From [Lactobacillus] rogosae (GTDB taxonomy: Bacteria; Bacillota; Clostridia; Lachnospirales; Lachnospiraceae), in the NCBI GenBank assembly GCA_900112995.1, contig FONU01000003.1:1-64000 (forward strand): 64,000 bases of DNA, read 5' to 3'. The notes below the pieces were generated by a model, which saw only the letters and a program-made list of their open reading frames with translations, was not told the DNA's origin and searched no databases. The translations under genes and the position numbers were made by a program. Shown in pieces: positions 1-9,163 of this stretch (positions are counted from its first letter, which is position 1; every line of letters begins with the position of its first letter).

Positions 1-162
1 GACTTCTTCAGACCAGCAGAGGTTGAACTTCTTATTGGTAACCCAGCTAAGGCAGAAGCAAAGCTTGGCTGGAAGAGAGAGATTTCTTTCCAGGAATTAG
101 TTGAGAGAATGGTTAAGAATGACCTTGAATTAGTAAAGAAAGAAGCAGAAGCTAATAACTAA
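1..162 (+). CDS. gmd: GDP-mannose 4,6-dehydratase, C-terminal end (partial)
   Basis: This is the last 53 codons of a gene cut by the window edge. The frame reads [20 protein letters not shown] and continues [10 protein letters not shown], which matches the conserved C-terminal end of GDP-mannose 4,6-dehydratases (RP-x-EV-x-LLIG-x-P-x-KA and LGW). The enzyme converts GDP-mannose to GDP-4-keto-6-deoxymannose in the cytoplasm. The next gene is the matching reductase, 77 bases downstream, which supports the call and suggests GDP-D-rhamnose synthesis. The N-terminal Rossmann part is outside the window. Confidence 0.85.
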   Translation, partial: DFFRPAEVELLIGNPAKAEAKLGWKREISFQELVERMVKNDLELVKKEAEANN

Positions 163-239
163 TAAATGTTAAATGTTACGAGGAGTCAGGGCAGAGATTC
201 TGTCCTGACAATATTTGATTATCAGAAATGAGGTAATAT

Positions 240-1178
240 ATGAAAGCATTAGTAATTGGCGGAGGCGGTTTTGTCGGTCCATATCTTGTAAGACATCTTA
301 CTGATGATTGTGGATACGAGGTTACAGTTACTAAGACAGAGAAAGAACAGCTTGTTATGGATAATGCAGTTGTTAAGAATCTTGATATTCTTGACATTGG
401 ACAGATAGTAGAATTGCTTAAGGCTGAACAGCCTGATTATATATTTCATCTTGCTGCACAGTCATCAGTTGCATATTCGTGGAAGAATCCAACGCTTACA
501 ATTGATGTTAATATAAAAGGCTGTGTTAATCTTCTTGATGCTGTAAGACAGCTTGATAAAAAGCCAAGAGTACTTCTTATAGGTTCGGGTGAAGAATACG
601 GACATATCAAAGAGGGTGAATGTCCGATTGTTGAAGATAATACAGTTCGTCCAGGCAATATATATGCCGCTACAAAGGCATGCCAGAATATGTTGGGAAA
701 GATATATTCTGATGCTTATGGCCTTGATATAATGATGGTAAGGGCATTTAACCATATAGGTCCTAACCAGACACCTATGTTTGTTGTAGCTGATTTCTGC
801 AAGCAGGTTGCAGATATTGAGAAAGGCAGACAGGAGCCAGTTATATATGTTGGTAATCTAAGTGCCAAGAGAGATTTTACAGATGTAAGAGATGTAGTAA
901 AGGCCTATGCACTTCTTGTTGAACATGGCAGACGTGGAGAGACATATAATGTAGGAACTGGACACGCAATTGCAATCAGTCAGATACTTGATGAGATAGT
1001 AGCAATGTCTGATACAGCCATTGAGGTTAAGGTTGATGAGAATAAGCTACGCCCTGTAGATGTTCCAATTATAGAACCTGACATAGACAAGATTAAGAGT
1101 GAAGTCGGCTGGCAGCCGGTTATTTCATTAGAGCAGACTCTTAAAGAAACACTTGAGCATTGGAGAAGTGTGGATTGA
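240..1178 (+). CDS. rmd: GDP-6-deoxy-D-mannose reductase (GDP-4-keto-6-deoxymannose reductase)
   Basis: A 312-residue extended short-chain dehydrogenase that would reduce GDP-4-keto-6-deoxy-D-mannose to GDP-D-rhamnose. The Rossmann glycine motif GGGGFVGPYL is at residues 8-17. LAAQSSVAYSW, the catalytic YAATK (Y142, K146), and the stretches RAFNHIGPNQ and KRDFTDVRDVVKAY are characteristic of the RMD subfamily rather than of GDP-fucose synthase. The start follows a GAGG-type ribosome binding site. It lies just behind gmd and ahead of the CDP-sugar genes, all on one strand. A general NAD-dependent epimerase is the fallback call. Confidence 0.85.
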   Translation: MKALVIGGGGFVGPYLVRHLTDDCGYEVTVTKTEKEQLVMDNAVVKNLDILDIGQIVELLKAEQPDYIFHLAAQSSVAYSWKNPTLTIDVNIKGCVNLLDAVRQLDKKPRVLLIGSGEEYGHIKEGECPIVEDNTVRPGNIYAATKACQNMLGKIYSDAYGLDIMMVRAFNHIGPNQTPMFVVADFCKQVADIEKGRQEPVIYVGNLSAKRDFTDVRDVVKAYALLVEHGRRGETYNVGTGHAIAISQILDEIVAMSDTAIEVKVDENKLRPVDVPIIEPDIDKIKSEVGWQPVISLEQTLKETLEHWRSVD

Positions 1179-1230
1179 TGAAAAATATAAAAGAATATTA
1201 AATATACTTAAAAAAGACTGGAGGAACAGT

Positions 1231-2007
1231 ATGAAGGTTGTATTATTAGCTGGTGGTTTCGGAACAAGAATAAGTGAAGAAAGCCAGTTTAAGCCAAAGC
1301 CAATGATTGAGATTGGCGGTAAGCCAATTCTTTGGCATATTATGAAAGAATATGAATATTATGGATTTAATGAATTTATTATATGTGCTGGTTATAAGCA
1401 GTATGTAATAAAGGAATGGTTCGCTGATTATTTCCTTCATAATAGTGATATTACATTTGACTTTACTAAAGGTTCTAATGATATGATAATCCACGAACAG
1501 CATTGTGAGCCTTGGAAGGTAACTGTAGTTGATACAGGACTTAATACTATGACAGGTGGAAGAATTAAGAGAGTACAGAAGTATGTAGGTAATGAACCTT
1601 TCCTTATGACTTATGGTGATGGCGTATGTGATGTTGATATATCAAAGCTTGTAGAGTTCCATAAGGAACACGGAAAGATTGCTACTCTTACATCAGTTAT
1701 GCTTGAACAGCAGAAGGGTGTTCTTGATATTGGCGGAGATAATGCTGTTAAGTCTTTCAGAGAGAAGAGTGTTATGGATGGTGCACCAATCAATGCTGGT
1801 TATATGGTACTTAATCCTGAAATATTTGATTATATTGAAGGTGATAACACAGTATTTGAGAAAGATCCACTTGAGAAGCTTGCTAAGGAAGGACAACTTA
1901 TGTCTTATATGCACAATGGCTTCTGGCAGTGTATGGATAACAAGAGAGAAATGGATATGCTTGAGAAGTATCTTAGCACAGGAACAGCTCCTTGGAAAAA
2001 ATGGTAA
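1231..2007 (+). CDS. rfbF: Glucose-1-phosphate cytidylyltransferase
   Basis: A 258-residue nucleotidyltransferase making CDP-glucose from glucose-1-phosphate and CTP, the first step to CDP-3,6-dideoxyhexoses. The N-terminus VVLLAGGFGTRISEES followed by KPKPMIEIGGKPILWH is the family signature. MTYGDGVCDVD carries the metal-binding aspartate. The ATG at 1231 was chosen over an in-frame ATG at 1153 because GGAGG lies six bases before it and the protein then has the usual length of about 257 residues; the upstream ATG would overlap rmd. rfbG follows 29 bases downstream, and the trio rfbF-rfbG-rfbH is in canonical order. Confidence 0.93.
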   Translation: MKVVLLAGGFGTRISEESQFKPKPMIEIGGKPILWHIMKEYEYYGFNEFIICAGYKQYVIKEWFADYFLHNSDITFDFTKGSNDMIIHEQHCEPWKVTVVDTGLNTMTGGRIKRVQKYVGNEPFLMTYGDGVCDVDISKLVEFHKEHGKIATLTSVMLEQQKGVLDIGGDNAVKSFREKSVMDGAPINAGYMVLNPEIFDYIEGDNTVFEKDPLEKLAKEGQLMSYMHNGFWQCMDNKREMDMLEKYLSTGTAPWKKW

Positions 2008-2036
2008 TTATTATCAGGAAGGGATAAGATATAAAG

Positions 2037-3086
2037 ATGGATTTAAGTTTTTATAAAGGCAAAAAAGTTCTTGTTACAGGACATACAGGATTTAAGGGTT
2101 CTTGGCTTTGCAGAATTCTTGTAAAAGCAGGAGCAGAGGTTACAGGATATTCACTTGAAGCACCTACGGATCCTAATCTTTTTTCAATGGCAGACGTTGA
2201 GAACAATATTAATTCTGTTATAGGTGATATAAGAGATTTAGCACATTTAAAGGAAGTGTTTAAGGAAGTACAGCCTGAGATAGTATTACATCTTGCTGCA
2301 CAGCCTATTGTAAGGGATTCATATAAAGACCCTGTATACACTTATGAAACTAATGTTATGGGTACAGTTAATATATGTGAATGTGTAAGACTTAACCCTT
2401 GTGTTAAATCATTCCTTAATGTAACTACTGATAAGGTATACCATAATAATGAATGGGCATGGGGTTATAGGGAAAATGAACCACTTGACGGATATGATCC
2501 ATATTCTAACAGTAAATCCTGCTCAGAGCTTGTTACACACAGTTATATCAATTCATTCTTCAATGATATGGATGTATCTGTATCAACAGCAAGAGCTGGT
2601 AATGTAATCGGCGGCGGTGATTTTGCCAATGACAGAATTGTGCCAGATTGTGTAAGAGCAGCTATTAAGAAGGAAGATATAGTTGTACGTAACCCACATT
2701 CAACAAGACCATACCAGCACGTATTAGAACCACTTGCAGCTTATCTTATGATAGCTATGGAACAGTTCAAAGATAAGAAGTATGCTGATTTCTATAACGT
2801 AGGTCCAGATGAAAGCGATTGTATAACAACAGGAGTTCTTGTAGACACATTTTGTAATAAATGGGGCGAAGGACTTAAATGGGTTAACAAGTATGACGGA
2901 GGTCCACACGAGGCTAATTTCTTAAAGCTTGACTGCTCTAAGTTAAAGACAACATTTGGCTGGAAACCACGCTGGAACTTTGATACAGCTATTGAAAAGT
3001 CAGTTGAATGGTCAAAGGTATATGCGGCTAATGGCGATGTAGTTAAATGTATGGATATGCAGATAGACGAATTCTTTGCAGAATAA
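2037..3086 (+). CDS. rfbG: CDP-glucose 4,6-dehydratase
   Basis: A 349-residue extended SDR enzyme converting CDP-glucose to CDP-4-keto-6-deoxyglucose. The NAD-binding motif TGHTGFKGSWL spans residues 14-24. The catalytic residues lie in YSNSK (Y156, K160), and LNVTTDKVYHNNEW is the typical active-site strand of CDP-glucose dehydratases. Length is normal for the family. It lies between rfbF and rfbH, with a 29-base gap upstream and 20 bases downstream, so the three are probably cotranscribed. Confidence 0.93.
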   Translation: MDLSFYKGKKVLVTGHTGFKGSWLCRILVKAGAEVTGYSLEAPTDPNLFSMADVENNINSVIGDIRDLAHLKEVFKEVQPEIVLHLAAQPIVRDSYKDPVYTYETNVMGTVNICECVRLNPCVKSFLNVTTDKVYHNNEWAWGYRENEPLDGYDPYSNSKSCSELVTHSYINSFFNDMDVSVSTARAGNVIGGGDFANDRIVPDCVRAAIKKEDIVVRNPHSTRPYQHVLEPLAAYLMIAMEQFKDKKYADFYNVGPDESDCITTGVLVDTFCNKWGEGLKWVNKYDGGPHEANFLKLDCSKLKTTFGWKPRWNFDTAIEKSVEWSKVYAANGDVVKCMDMQIDEFFAE

Positions 3087-3106
3087 TTAATTATGGAGGA
3101 TAAATA

Positions 3107-4444
3107 ATGTTTGATAATAAGAATGAATTAGAAGCAAGAGAAGAAATTCTTGCAATGGTAGATGAGTACTGCAAGAAGTATCATAACCAGAAACAGTACA
3201 AAGAGGGAGACAGAATATCATACGCAAGCCGTGTGTATGACAGCAAGGAAATGATGAATCTTGTTGATTCAGCACTTGAATTCTGGCTTACATCAGGACG
3301 TTATACAGATGAGTTTGAAAAGAAGCTCGGTGAATACCTTAATGTAAAGTATGTATCAGTTGTCAACTCAGGTTCATCAGCTAACCTTAACGCATTTATG
3401 GCACTTACATCACCACTTCTTGGTGAGAGAAGAATTAACAGAGGTGATGAGATTATCACTGTTGCTGCTGGTTTCCCAACTACAGTTACTCCAGCTATCC
3501 AGTATGGTGCAGTTCCTGTATTTGTAGACGTTACAATTCCACAGTACAATATTGATGTAACAAAGCTTGAAGAAGCATATTCAGATAAGACAAAAGCTGT
3601 TATGATTGCACATACACTTGGTAATCCATTTGATTTATCAGCAGTTAAGGAATTCTGTGATAAGCACAATCTCTGGTTAGTAGAAGATAACTGTGATGCA
3701 CTTGGTTCAAAATATACAATTAATGGAGAAGAGAAGTTCACAGGTACAATCGGTGATATAGGAACAAGCAGCTTCTATCCTCCACACCATATGACAATGG
3801 GTGAAGGTGGTGCCGTATATACTAACAACCCACTTCTTAACAAGTGTATCCGTTCATTCAGAGACTGGGGACGTGACTGCGTATGTCCTTCTGGTAAGGA
3901 TAATCTCTGTGGACACAGATTTGATAAGCAGTATGGCGAGCTTCCATTAGGATATGACCATAAGTATGTATATTCACATTTTGGTTATAATCTCAAGGCA
4001 ACAGATATGCAGACAGCAGTAGGCTGTGCACAGCTTGAGAAGTTCCCTTCATTTGTTGAGAGAAGAAGACATAACTTTGACAGATTAAGAGCAGCACTTG
4101 CTGATATTGAAGATAAGGTAATTCTTCCAGTTCCTTGTGATAATTCAAGACCAAGCTGGTTTGGTTTCCTTATTACAGTAAGAGAAGGTCTTGACAGAAA
4201 GGCAATCGTAGAATATATCGAAAGCCACGGTGTCCAGACAAGAAACCTCTTTGCTGGTAACCTTATAAAGCACCCTTGCTTTGATGAGATGAGAGCAACA
4301 GGAGAAGGCTACAGAGTAGTAGGAACTCTTGACAACACAGACAGAATTATGAGAGATACATTCTGGGTAGGTGTATATCCAGGAATGACAGATGAGATGA
4401 TTGATTATATGGCTAAGACAATCAAGGAAGCTGTTAATCAGTAA
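3107..4444 (+). CDS. rfbH: CDP-4-keto-6-deoxy-D-glucose 3-dehydrase (E1, RfbH type)
   Basis: A 445-residue PMP-dependent aminotransferase-fold dehydratase that removes the C3 hydroxyl of CDP-4-keto-6-deoxyglucose, giving the 3,6-dideoxy sugar. At the normal lysine position it has histidine (PPHHMTMGEGG, H227/H228), the hallmark of E1 dehydrases that replace transamination by dehydration. The cysteine cluster CVCPSGKDNLC (C-x-C-x7-C), with an earlier cysteine in EDNCDALG, is the [2Fe-2S] site of this family. E1 enzymes normally need a flavin/iron-sulfur reductase (E3, RfbI/AscD); none is encoded in this window. GGAGG precedes the ATG. Confidence 0.93.
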   Translation: MFDNKNELEAREEILAMVDEYCKKYHNQKQYKEGDRISYASRVYDSKEMMNLVDSALEFWLTSGRYTDEFEKKLGEYLNVKYVSVVNSGSSANLNAFMALTSPLLGERRINRGDEIITVAAGFPTTVTPAIQYGAVPVFVDVTIPQYNIDVTKLEEAYSDKTKAVMIAHTLGNPFDLSAVKEFCDKHNLWLVEDNCDALGSKYTINGEEKFTGTIGDIGTSSFYPPHHMTMGEGGAVYTNNPLLNKCIRSFRDWGRDCVCPSGKDNLCGHRFDKQYGELPLGYDHKYVYSHFGYNLKATDMQTAVGCAQLEKFPSFVERRRHNFDRLRAALADIEDKVILPVPCDNSRPSWFGFLITVREGLDRKAIVEYIESHGVQTRNLFAGNLIKHPCFDEMRATGEGYRVVGTLDNTDRIMRDTFWVGVYPGMTDEMIDYMAKTIKEAVNQ

Positions 4445-4472
4445 TTTATGGTCATAAGGAAAGTACATTAAT

Positions 4473-4979
4473 ATGGGTAAGACAATATACGGTTTTATTG
4501 AAAAAATTTATATGTTTTTTGTTGAGCTGCTTTTTAAGATTATCAAAAAGGACTTAACAGACAAGAAAAGACAGACATTCAAGGAATTCTTACAGTTTGG
4601 ATTAGTAGGTGTGTCTAATACAATTATTTCTTATTTACTTTATGTTGTAACACTTTTGCTTGTATCTAAGAGCGGTGTAAAGTTTGATTATATCATTGCG
4701 AACATTGTTTCCTGGTTACTTAGTGTTCTTTGGTCATTTTACTGGAATAACAAGTTTGTATTTAAGAAAGAAGAAGGCGAAAAAAGAAATATATGGGCAG
4801 CATTATTTAAGACATATGTTTCTTATGGATTTACAGGATTGATTCTTAATAATATATTATCAGTATTGTGGGTATCAGTTCTTCATATAAGCAAGATGTT
4901 AGCACCTATTATTAATCTTGTTATAAGTATTCCTATCAACTTCTTTATGAATAAGCTTTGGGCATTTGGCAAAAAGTAA
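4473..4979 (+). CDS. GtrA-family membrane protein (putative polyprenyl-phosphate sugar flippase)
   Basis: A 168-residue protein with about four hydrophobic segments. FLQFGLVGVSNTIISYLLY in the first segment, SFYWNNKFVF after the second, and INFFMNKLWAF at the C-terminus are the GtrA signature. GtrA proteins are thought to flip undecaprenyl-phosphate-linked sugars made by a GtrB-type glycosyltransferase. Such a glycosyltransferase is encoded at the end of the same cluster (10124-11080), separated by four enzyme genes. It is 28 bases behind rfbH. The first 38 residues form a basic cytoplasmic arm. Confidence 0.85.
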   Translation: MGKTIYGFIEKIYMFFVELLFKIIKKDLTDKKRQTFKEFLQFGLVGVSNTIISYLLYVVTLLLVSKSGVKFDYIIANIVSWLLSVLWSFYWNNKFVFKKEEGEKRNIWAALFKTYVSYGFTGLILNNILSVLWVSVLHISKMLAPIINLVISIPINFFMNKLWAFGKK

Positions 4980-5008
4980 TTAACTAATTATGATGGAAGG
5001 TAAGTAAC

Positions 5009-6520
5009 TTGGGTAGAATTCAGCTATTAGATTGTACATTACGAGATGGTGGATATGTTAATGACTGGAATTTCGGTCATAATAATTTAATAAGTATATT
5101 TGAAAGGCTTGTAAATGCCAGAATTGATATAGTAGAAGTTGGATTTATTGATGAAAGAAGAAAGTTCGACATCAATAGAAGTATCCTTCCTGATACCAGA
5201 AGCTTTGAAGAAGTATATGGTAAATGTAACCATAAAGATACTATGGTTGTAGGTATGATAGACTACGGTACTTGTAGTCTGTCTAACCTTCAGCCTTGTA
5301 ATGAGTCCATATTAGATGGAATAAGGGTAATATTTAAAAAAGATAAGAGAAAAGAAGCTGTTGAATACTGTGCCAAGGTAAAAGCACTTGGTTATAAGGT
5401 ATTTGTACAGCTTGTTTCAATTACAAGCTATAATGATGAAGAATTGCAGGATTTAATAAAGCTTGCTAATGATATAGAGCCATATGCAGTATCAATGGTT
5501 GACACATATGGTCTGTTGCAGAAGGATAGTCTTTTGCATTATTTTTATATGCTTGATGAGGGGTTAAAGGAAAATATAAGTCTTGGATACCATTCGCACA
5601 ATAATTTCCAGAGAGCATTTGCTAATTGTCAGGAAATGCTTCTATGTAATACGAAAAGAGATGTACTTGTAGATGCTACAGTATATGGGATGGGGAAAAG
5701 TGCAGGTAATTGTCCGATAGAGCTTCTGGCTATGCACCTTAATGATTATTATAATAAGAATTATGATATAAGCCAGATTTTGGAAGCCTTGAACTGTAAT
5801 ATTATGGATATTTACAGAACTAAGCCTTGGGGCTATAATATGTTCTTTTATATGGCGGCATTTAACAGCTGTCATCCAAGCTATGTTTCATATCTTATGG
5901 ATAAGGAAAACTTATCAATAAGGCAGATTAATGAAATATTATCTGAACTTGCTAAGAGTGAAGATAAGCAGCTTATGTATGATGAGCAGTTTATAAAGCA
6001 GTTATATGATAATTACAAGAAAATAATTACAGATATTTCAGATGAATCATATAATAATTTAAAGAAAGATTTATATAATCAGAATATCATTATAAAAAGT
6101 GCTGGGGTTAATCAGGATATTATGGTTAAGCCTGATGTAGATGACAGCAAAGTAACAGTATCAGATGATAACAGAATTTATAAGGGAACGGTAATATGGG
6201 TTAACAGTCTTGCTAAAGATATTACGATATCGTTTGACAGTCTGACTGATAAAGGCATAGATGATAAATCAGACCAGCTGGATGAGTATGTATTTATCAG
6301 TGACAGTAAAAGCTATGTTAATCTGTCAGCACAGTTATCAGACAGACCAGATACAGTAAAGATTATTACATTAAGTGATGTTACGCCTAATAATGGTGAC
6401 CATTTTGATTATGTATTTGATAAAGAAGAATTCAAGAATACTACTGGCTCAGATGAAGCTGGTGATAATTCATTATATATATTAAAGTTGATTTTAGGAA
6501 AATGCGGTTTTATCATATAA
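5009..6520 (+). CDS. HMGL-like (DRE-TIM) aldolase with a C-terminal extension of unknown function
   Basis: A 503-residue protein whose first ~280 residues are an HMG-CoA-lyase/4-hydroxy-2-oxovalerate-aldolase-like metal-dependent TIM barrel. LLDCTLRDGG (D8, R12, D13) and GYHSHNN (H195, H197) are the catalytic and metal ligands, and VYGMGKSAGNCPIELL is the conserved barrel-end motif. Residues from about 300 on match no domain I recognise. The start is TTG at 5009, with GGAAGG eight bases upstream; the nearby ATG codons are out of frame. It lies among CDP-dideoxyhexose genes and ahead of a HAD phosphatase and a TPP enzyme. I infer it makes a keto-acid or aldehyde precursor for a sugar side chain; the substrate is unknown. 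Confidence 0.75.
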   Translation: MGRIQLLDCTLRDGGYVNDWNFGHNNLISIFERLVNARIDIVEVGFIDERRKFDINRSILPDTRSFEEVYGKCNHKDTMVVGMIDYGTCSLSNLQPCNESILDGIRVIFKKDKRKEAVEYCAKVKALGYKVFVQLVSITSYNDEELQDLIKLANDIEPYAVSMVDTYGLLQKDSLLHYFYMLDEGLKENISLGYHSHNNFQRAFANCQEMLLCNTKRDVLVDATVYGMGKSAGNCPIELLAMHLNDYYNKNYDISQILEALNCNIMDIYRTKPWGYNMFFYMAAFNSCHPSYVSYLMDKENLSIRQINEILSELAKSEDKQLMYDEQFIKQLYDNYKKIITDISDESYNNLKKDLYNQNIIIKSAGVNQDIMVKPDVDDSKVTVSDDNRIYKGTVIWVNSLAKDITISFDSLTDKGIDDKSDQLDEYVFISDSKSYVNLSAQLSDRPDTVKIITLSDVTPNNGDHFDYVFDKEEFKNTTGSDEAGDNSLYILKLILGKCGFII

Positions 6521-6545
6521 ATATCACAAGAAAAAGGAAATAACT

Positions 6546-7196
6546 ATGGGAAAATATGAGATAGCGGTATTTGATGTAGACGGAACACTTCTTGATACAA
6601 CAGAAGGAGTTCTTGCATCAGTAAAATATACAATAGATAAGATGGGATTTGAGCCATTAAGTGAGGATGTTTTAAAGACATTTATCGGACCACCAATTCA
6701 GGACTCATTCGCTAAAGCATATAATCTTAGTGGAGATATATTACAGGACATTGCAACCTGCTTTAGAAACAGATATAAGGATTATGAGCTTCTTAAGGCA
6801 GTTCCATATGATGGAATATATGAAGTGTTTGACAAGCTTATGGAAAGAAATGTAAAGCTTGCGGTAGCAACTTATAAAAGACAGGATTATGCTGAGGCAA
6901 TTTTAAAGCATTTTGGATTTGATAAGTATACTAATATATTATATGGTGCTGACCATAATAATAAGTTAAAAAAGGTTGATATTATCGAGAAATGTATGGT
7001 TGACTTAGGAGTTACTGATTATTCTAATGCAGTTATGATTGGTGACAGCAGTCACGATGCTATCGGTGCAGAAAAGATTGGTATGGATTTCATAGGTGTA
7101 ACCTATGGATTTGATTTCAGGGCACCAGAAGATGTATACAAGTTCAAGGCAGTAGGAGCGGCGGCAATGCCTTTAGACCTGCTTAATTTAATATAA
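6546..7196 (+). CDS. HAD-superfamily phosphatase (phosphoglycolate-phosphatase-like)
   Basis: A 216-residue HAD hydrolase. VFDVDGTLLDT (nucleophile D10, acid/base D12) is motif I, the lysine near KLKKVDII fits motif III, and MIGDSSHDAIGAEKIG is motif IV with its acidic pair. A helical cap lies between residues 15 and 90, as in the Gph/PGMB group. It starts 25 bases after the aldolase and ends 34 before the TPP enzyme, so it probably acts in the same pathway, perhaps dephosphorylating an aldol product. The substrate cannot be told from sequence. Confidence 0.85.
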   Translation: MGKYEIAVFDVDGTLLDTTEGVLASVKYTIDKMGFEPLSEDVLKTFIGPPIQDSFAKAYNLSGDILQDIATCFRNRYKDYELLKAVPYDGIYEVFDKLMERNVKLAVATYKRQDYAEAILKHFGFDKYTNILYGADHNNKLKKVDIIEKCMVDLGVTDYSNAVMIGDSSHDAIGAEKIGMDFIGVTYGFDFRAPEDVYKFKAVGAAAMPLDLLNLI

Positions 7197-7230
7197 AGAT
7201 AGAATATTATTAAAAGGATGGATAAACATT

Positions 7231-9048
7231 ATGAGAATGAAAGTTGCAAAATATATATCAGAATTCTTTGTTAAGCAGGGTGTAACCGATATGTTTATGA
7301 TAACTGGTGGAGCAGCTATGCACCTTAATGATGCATTTGGACATCAGGAAGGCTTAAAGATTACTTATAATCATCACGAACAGGCTTGTACAATTGCTGC
7401 AGAAGGTTATACAAGACAGACAGGAAAAATTGCTCCTGTATGTGTAACTGGTGGTCCTGGCGGAACTAATGCAATTACAGGTGTATTCGGTGCATATGTT
7501 GATTCTATTCCAATGTTTGTTGTTACCGGACAGGCTAAAAGAGAGACAACAGTATGGTCAACTAACCTTCCGCTTCGTCAGCTTGGTGATCAGGAAGTTA
7601 ATATTACATCAGCAGTATCTACTATGACTAAGTATGCCAAGATGATTACAGATCCTATGAGTATAAGAAAAGAAGTTGAGAAGGCTTGGTTTCTTATGCT
7701 TAATGGACGTCCGGGTCCGGTATGGCTCGATATTCCTGGCGATGTTGCCTCAACATTTATTGAAACAGACGATTTAGAGGGCTTTGACAAGCAGGGTTAT
7801 ATTGATGAGCACTGGGCATCATTTAATCAGGATAATCCGGTATATGATGAACAGTATACTAAGGATGTGCTTGCGAAGATTAAAGAAGCTAAAAGACCTG
7901 TAATACTTGCAGGAACAGCTATAAGACACGCTAACCAGCAGAATGAATTCATTAAATGTATAGATAAGCTTGGAATTCCAGTTGTTACAGCGTGGGACGC
8001 ACACGATATTATATGGGATGAGCACCCATTATATTGTGGAAGACCTGGTACAGTAGGTACAAGGGCAGGTAATTTCATAGTTCAGAACGCAGATTTACTT
8101 ATTGTATTAGGCTGTAGAATGAATATCCGTATGATAGGATATAATTTTGGCGATTTTGGCAAAAATGCTTATAAGATAGTTGTTGATATAGATGATGCAG
8201 AGCTTAATAAGCCAACAGTGAAGGTTGATTATCCTGTTCACGCAGATTTAAGGGATTTCTTCAAGTCTGTTAACGAGGCAGAATATGAGAAGAATAACAG
8301 CCATAAGGAATGGGTTGACTGGTGCAGACAATTAGATAAGAAGTATCCAGCCACACTTCCAGAATATTATGAAGATAAAGACGGCTTAAATCCATATGTG
8401 TTCACAACAAAGTTATTTGAGGAATTAAATGAAGATGACAGTGTTGTGTGCAGTAATGGTGCGGCGTGTGTTATAACATTTCAGGCGGCTGATATTAAGA
8501 AGGGTCAGAGATTATATACTAATTCGGGTTGTGCGGCAATGGGTTATGGACTTCCAGCAGCAGTAGGAGCAAGCGTGTCAGAACCAGATAAGAGAATTAT
8601 CTGTGTTGAGGGTGATGGAAGCTTTATGATGAATATGCAGGAGTTACAGACTATTGTATACAATAATCTTGATATCAAGATATTCCTTATTAATAATAAT
8701 GGATATCATTCTATCAGACAGACACAGACTAATCTGTTTAAGGGACAGCCATATGTAGGAATTGGTGGAGGATATGGTCTTAGCACACCAGACTTCTCAA
8801 GAGTAATACCAGCTTTTGATATTCCTTATTACAGAATAGACAGACTTGATGGCATTAATGAAACTATAGATGAAGTTATTAACCATAAGGGTCCTGTATT
8901 CTGTGAGGTAGTTGTAGACTGGCACCAGAATTTTGCACCAAAGTCAAGTTCAAAGGTACTTCCAGACGGAAAGATAGTATCAGCGGCAGTTGATGATATG
9001 GCACCATTCCTTGACAGGGAAGAATATGAAAGCAATCATCTTGCATAA
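7231..9048 (+). CDS. Thiamine-pyrophosphate-dependent enzyme, acetolactate-synthase-like (candidate YerE-type acyl transferase)
   Basis: A 605-residue three-domain TPP enzyme. The catalytic glutamate lies in NHHEQACTIAAEGY (E50), GGPGGTNAITG follows, a central Rossmann-like domain spans roughly 205-340, and the TPP/metal motif GDGSFMMN...INNNGY is at about 461-493. Full-length acetolactate-synthase-like proteins next to CDP-3,6-dideoxyhexose genes recall YerE of Yersinia, which adds an acetyl unit from pyruvate to C4 of CDP-4-keto-3,6-dideoxyglucose. Context is the main reason for that inference. A biosynthetic acetolactate synthase is less likely, because no ilv genes are near. Confidence 0.8.
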   Translation: MRMKVAKYISEFFVKQGVTDMFMITGGAAMHLNDAFGHQEGLKITYNHHEQACTIAAEGYTRQTGKIAPVCVTGGPGGTNAITGVFGAYVDSIPMFVVTGQAKRETTVWSTNLPLRQLGDQEVNITSAVSTMTKYAKMITDPMSIRKEVEKAWFLMLNGRPGPVWLDIPGDVASTFIETDDLEGFDKQGYIDEHWASFNQDNPVYDEQYTKDVLAKIKEAKRPVILAGTAIRHANQQNEFIKCIDKLGIPVVTAWDAHDIIWDEHPLYCGRPGTVGTRAGNFIVQNADLLIVLGCRMNIRMIGYNFGDFGKNAYKIVVDIDDAELNKPTVKVDYPVHADLRDFFKSVNEAEYEKNNSHKEWVDWCRQLDKKYPATLPEYYEDKDGLNPYVFTTKLFEELNEDDSVVCSNGAACVITFQAADIKKGQRLYTNSGCAAMGYGLPAAVGASVSEPDKRIICVEGDGSFMMNMQELQTIVYNNLDIKIFLINNNGYHSIRQTQTNLFKGQPYVGIGGGYGLSTPDFSRVIPAFDIPYYRIDRLDGINETIDEVINHKGPVFCEVVVDWHQNFAPKSSSKVLPDGKIVSAAVDDMAPFLDREEYESNHLA

Positions 9049-9076
9049 CTGTAATTGATAATTTATAATCATTCAT

Positions 9077-9118
9077 TGGGACAGCGTAAATATCAGTAAT
9101 GATAGTCTTGCTGTCCCA
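9077..9118 (+). other. Inverted repeat between two cluster genes
   Basis: TGGGACAGC at 9077-9085 is repeated exactly as its complement GCTGTCCCA at 9110-9118 with a 24-base spacer. It could form a hairpin in the mRNA after the TPP gene. No T-run follows, so a terminator is doubtful. Partial attenuation or mRNA processing between the aldolase-HAD-TPP block and the downstream reductase is possible. Confidence 0.4.
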
Positions 9119-9163
9119 TATCAGGATAAATATAGAAACCAGTATATAGAAATGGGGATTTTA

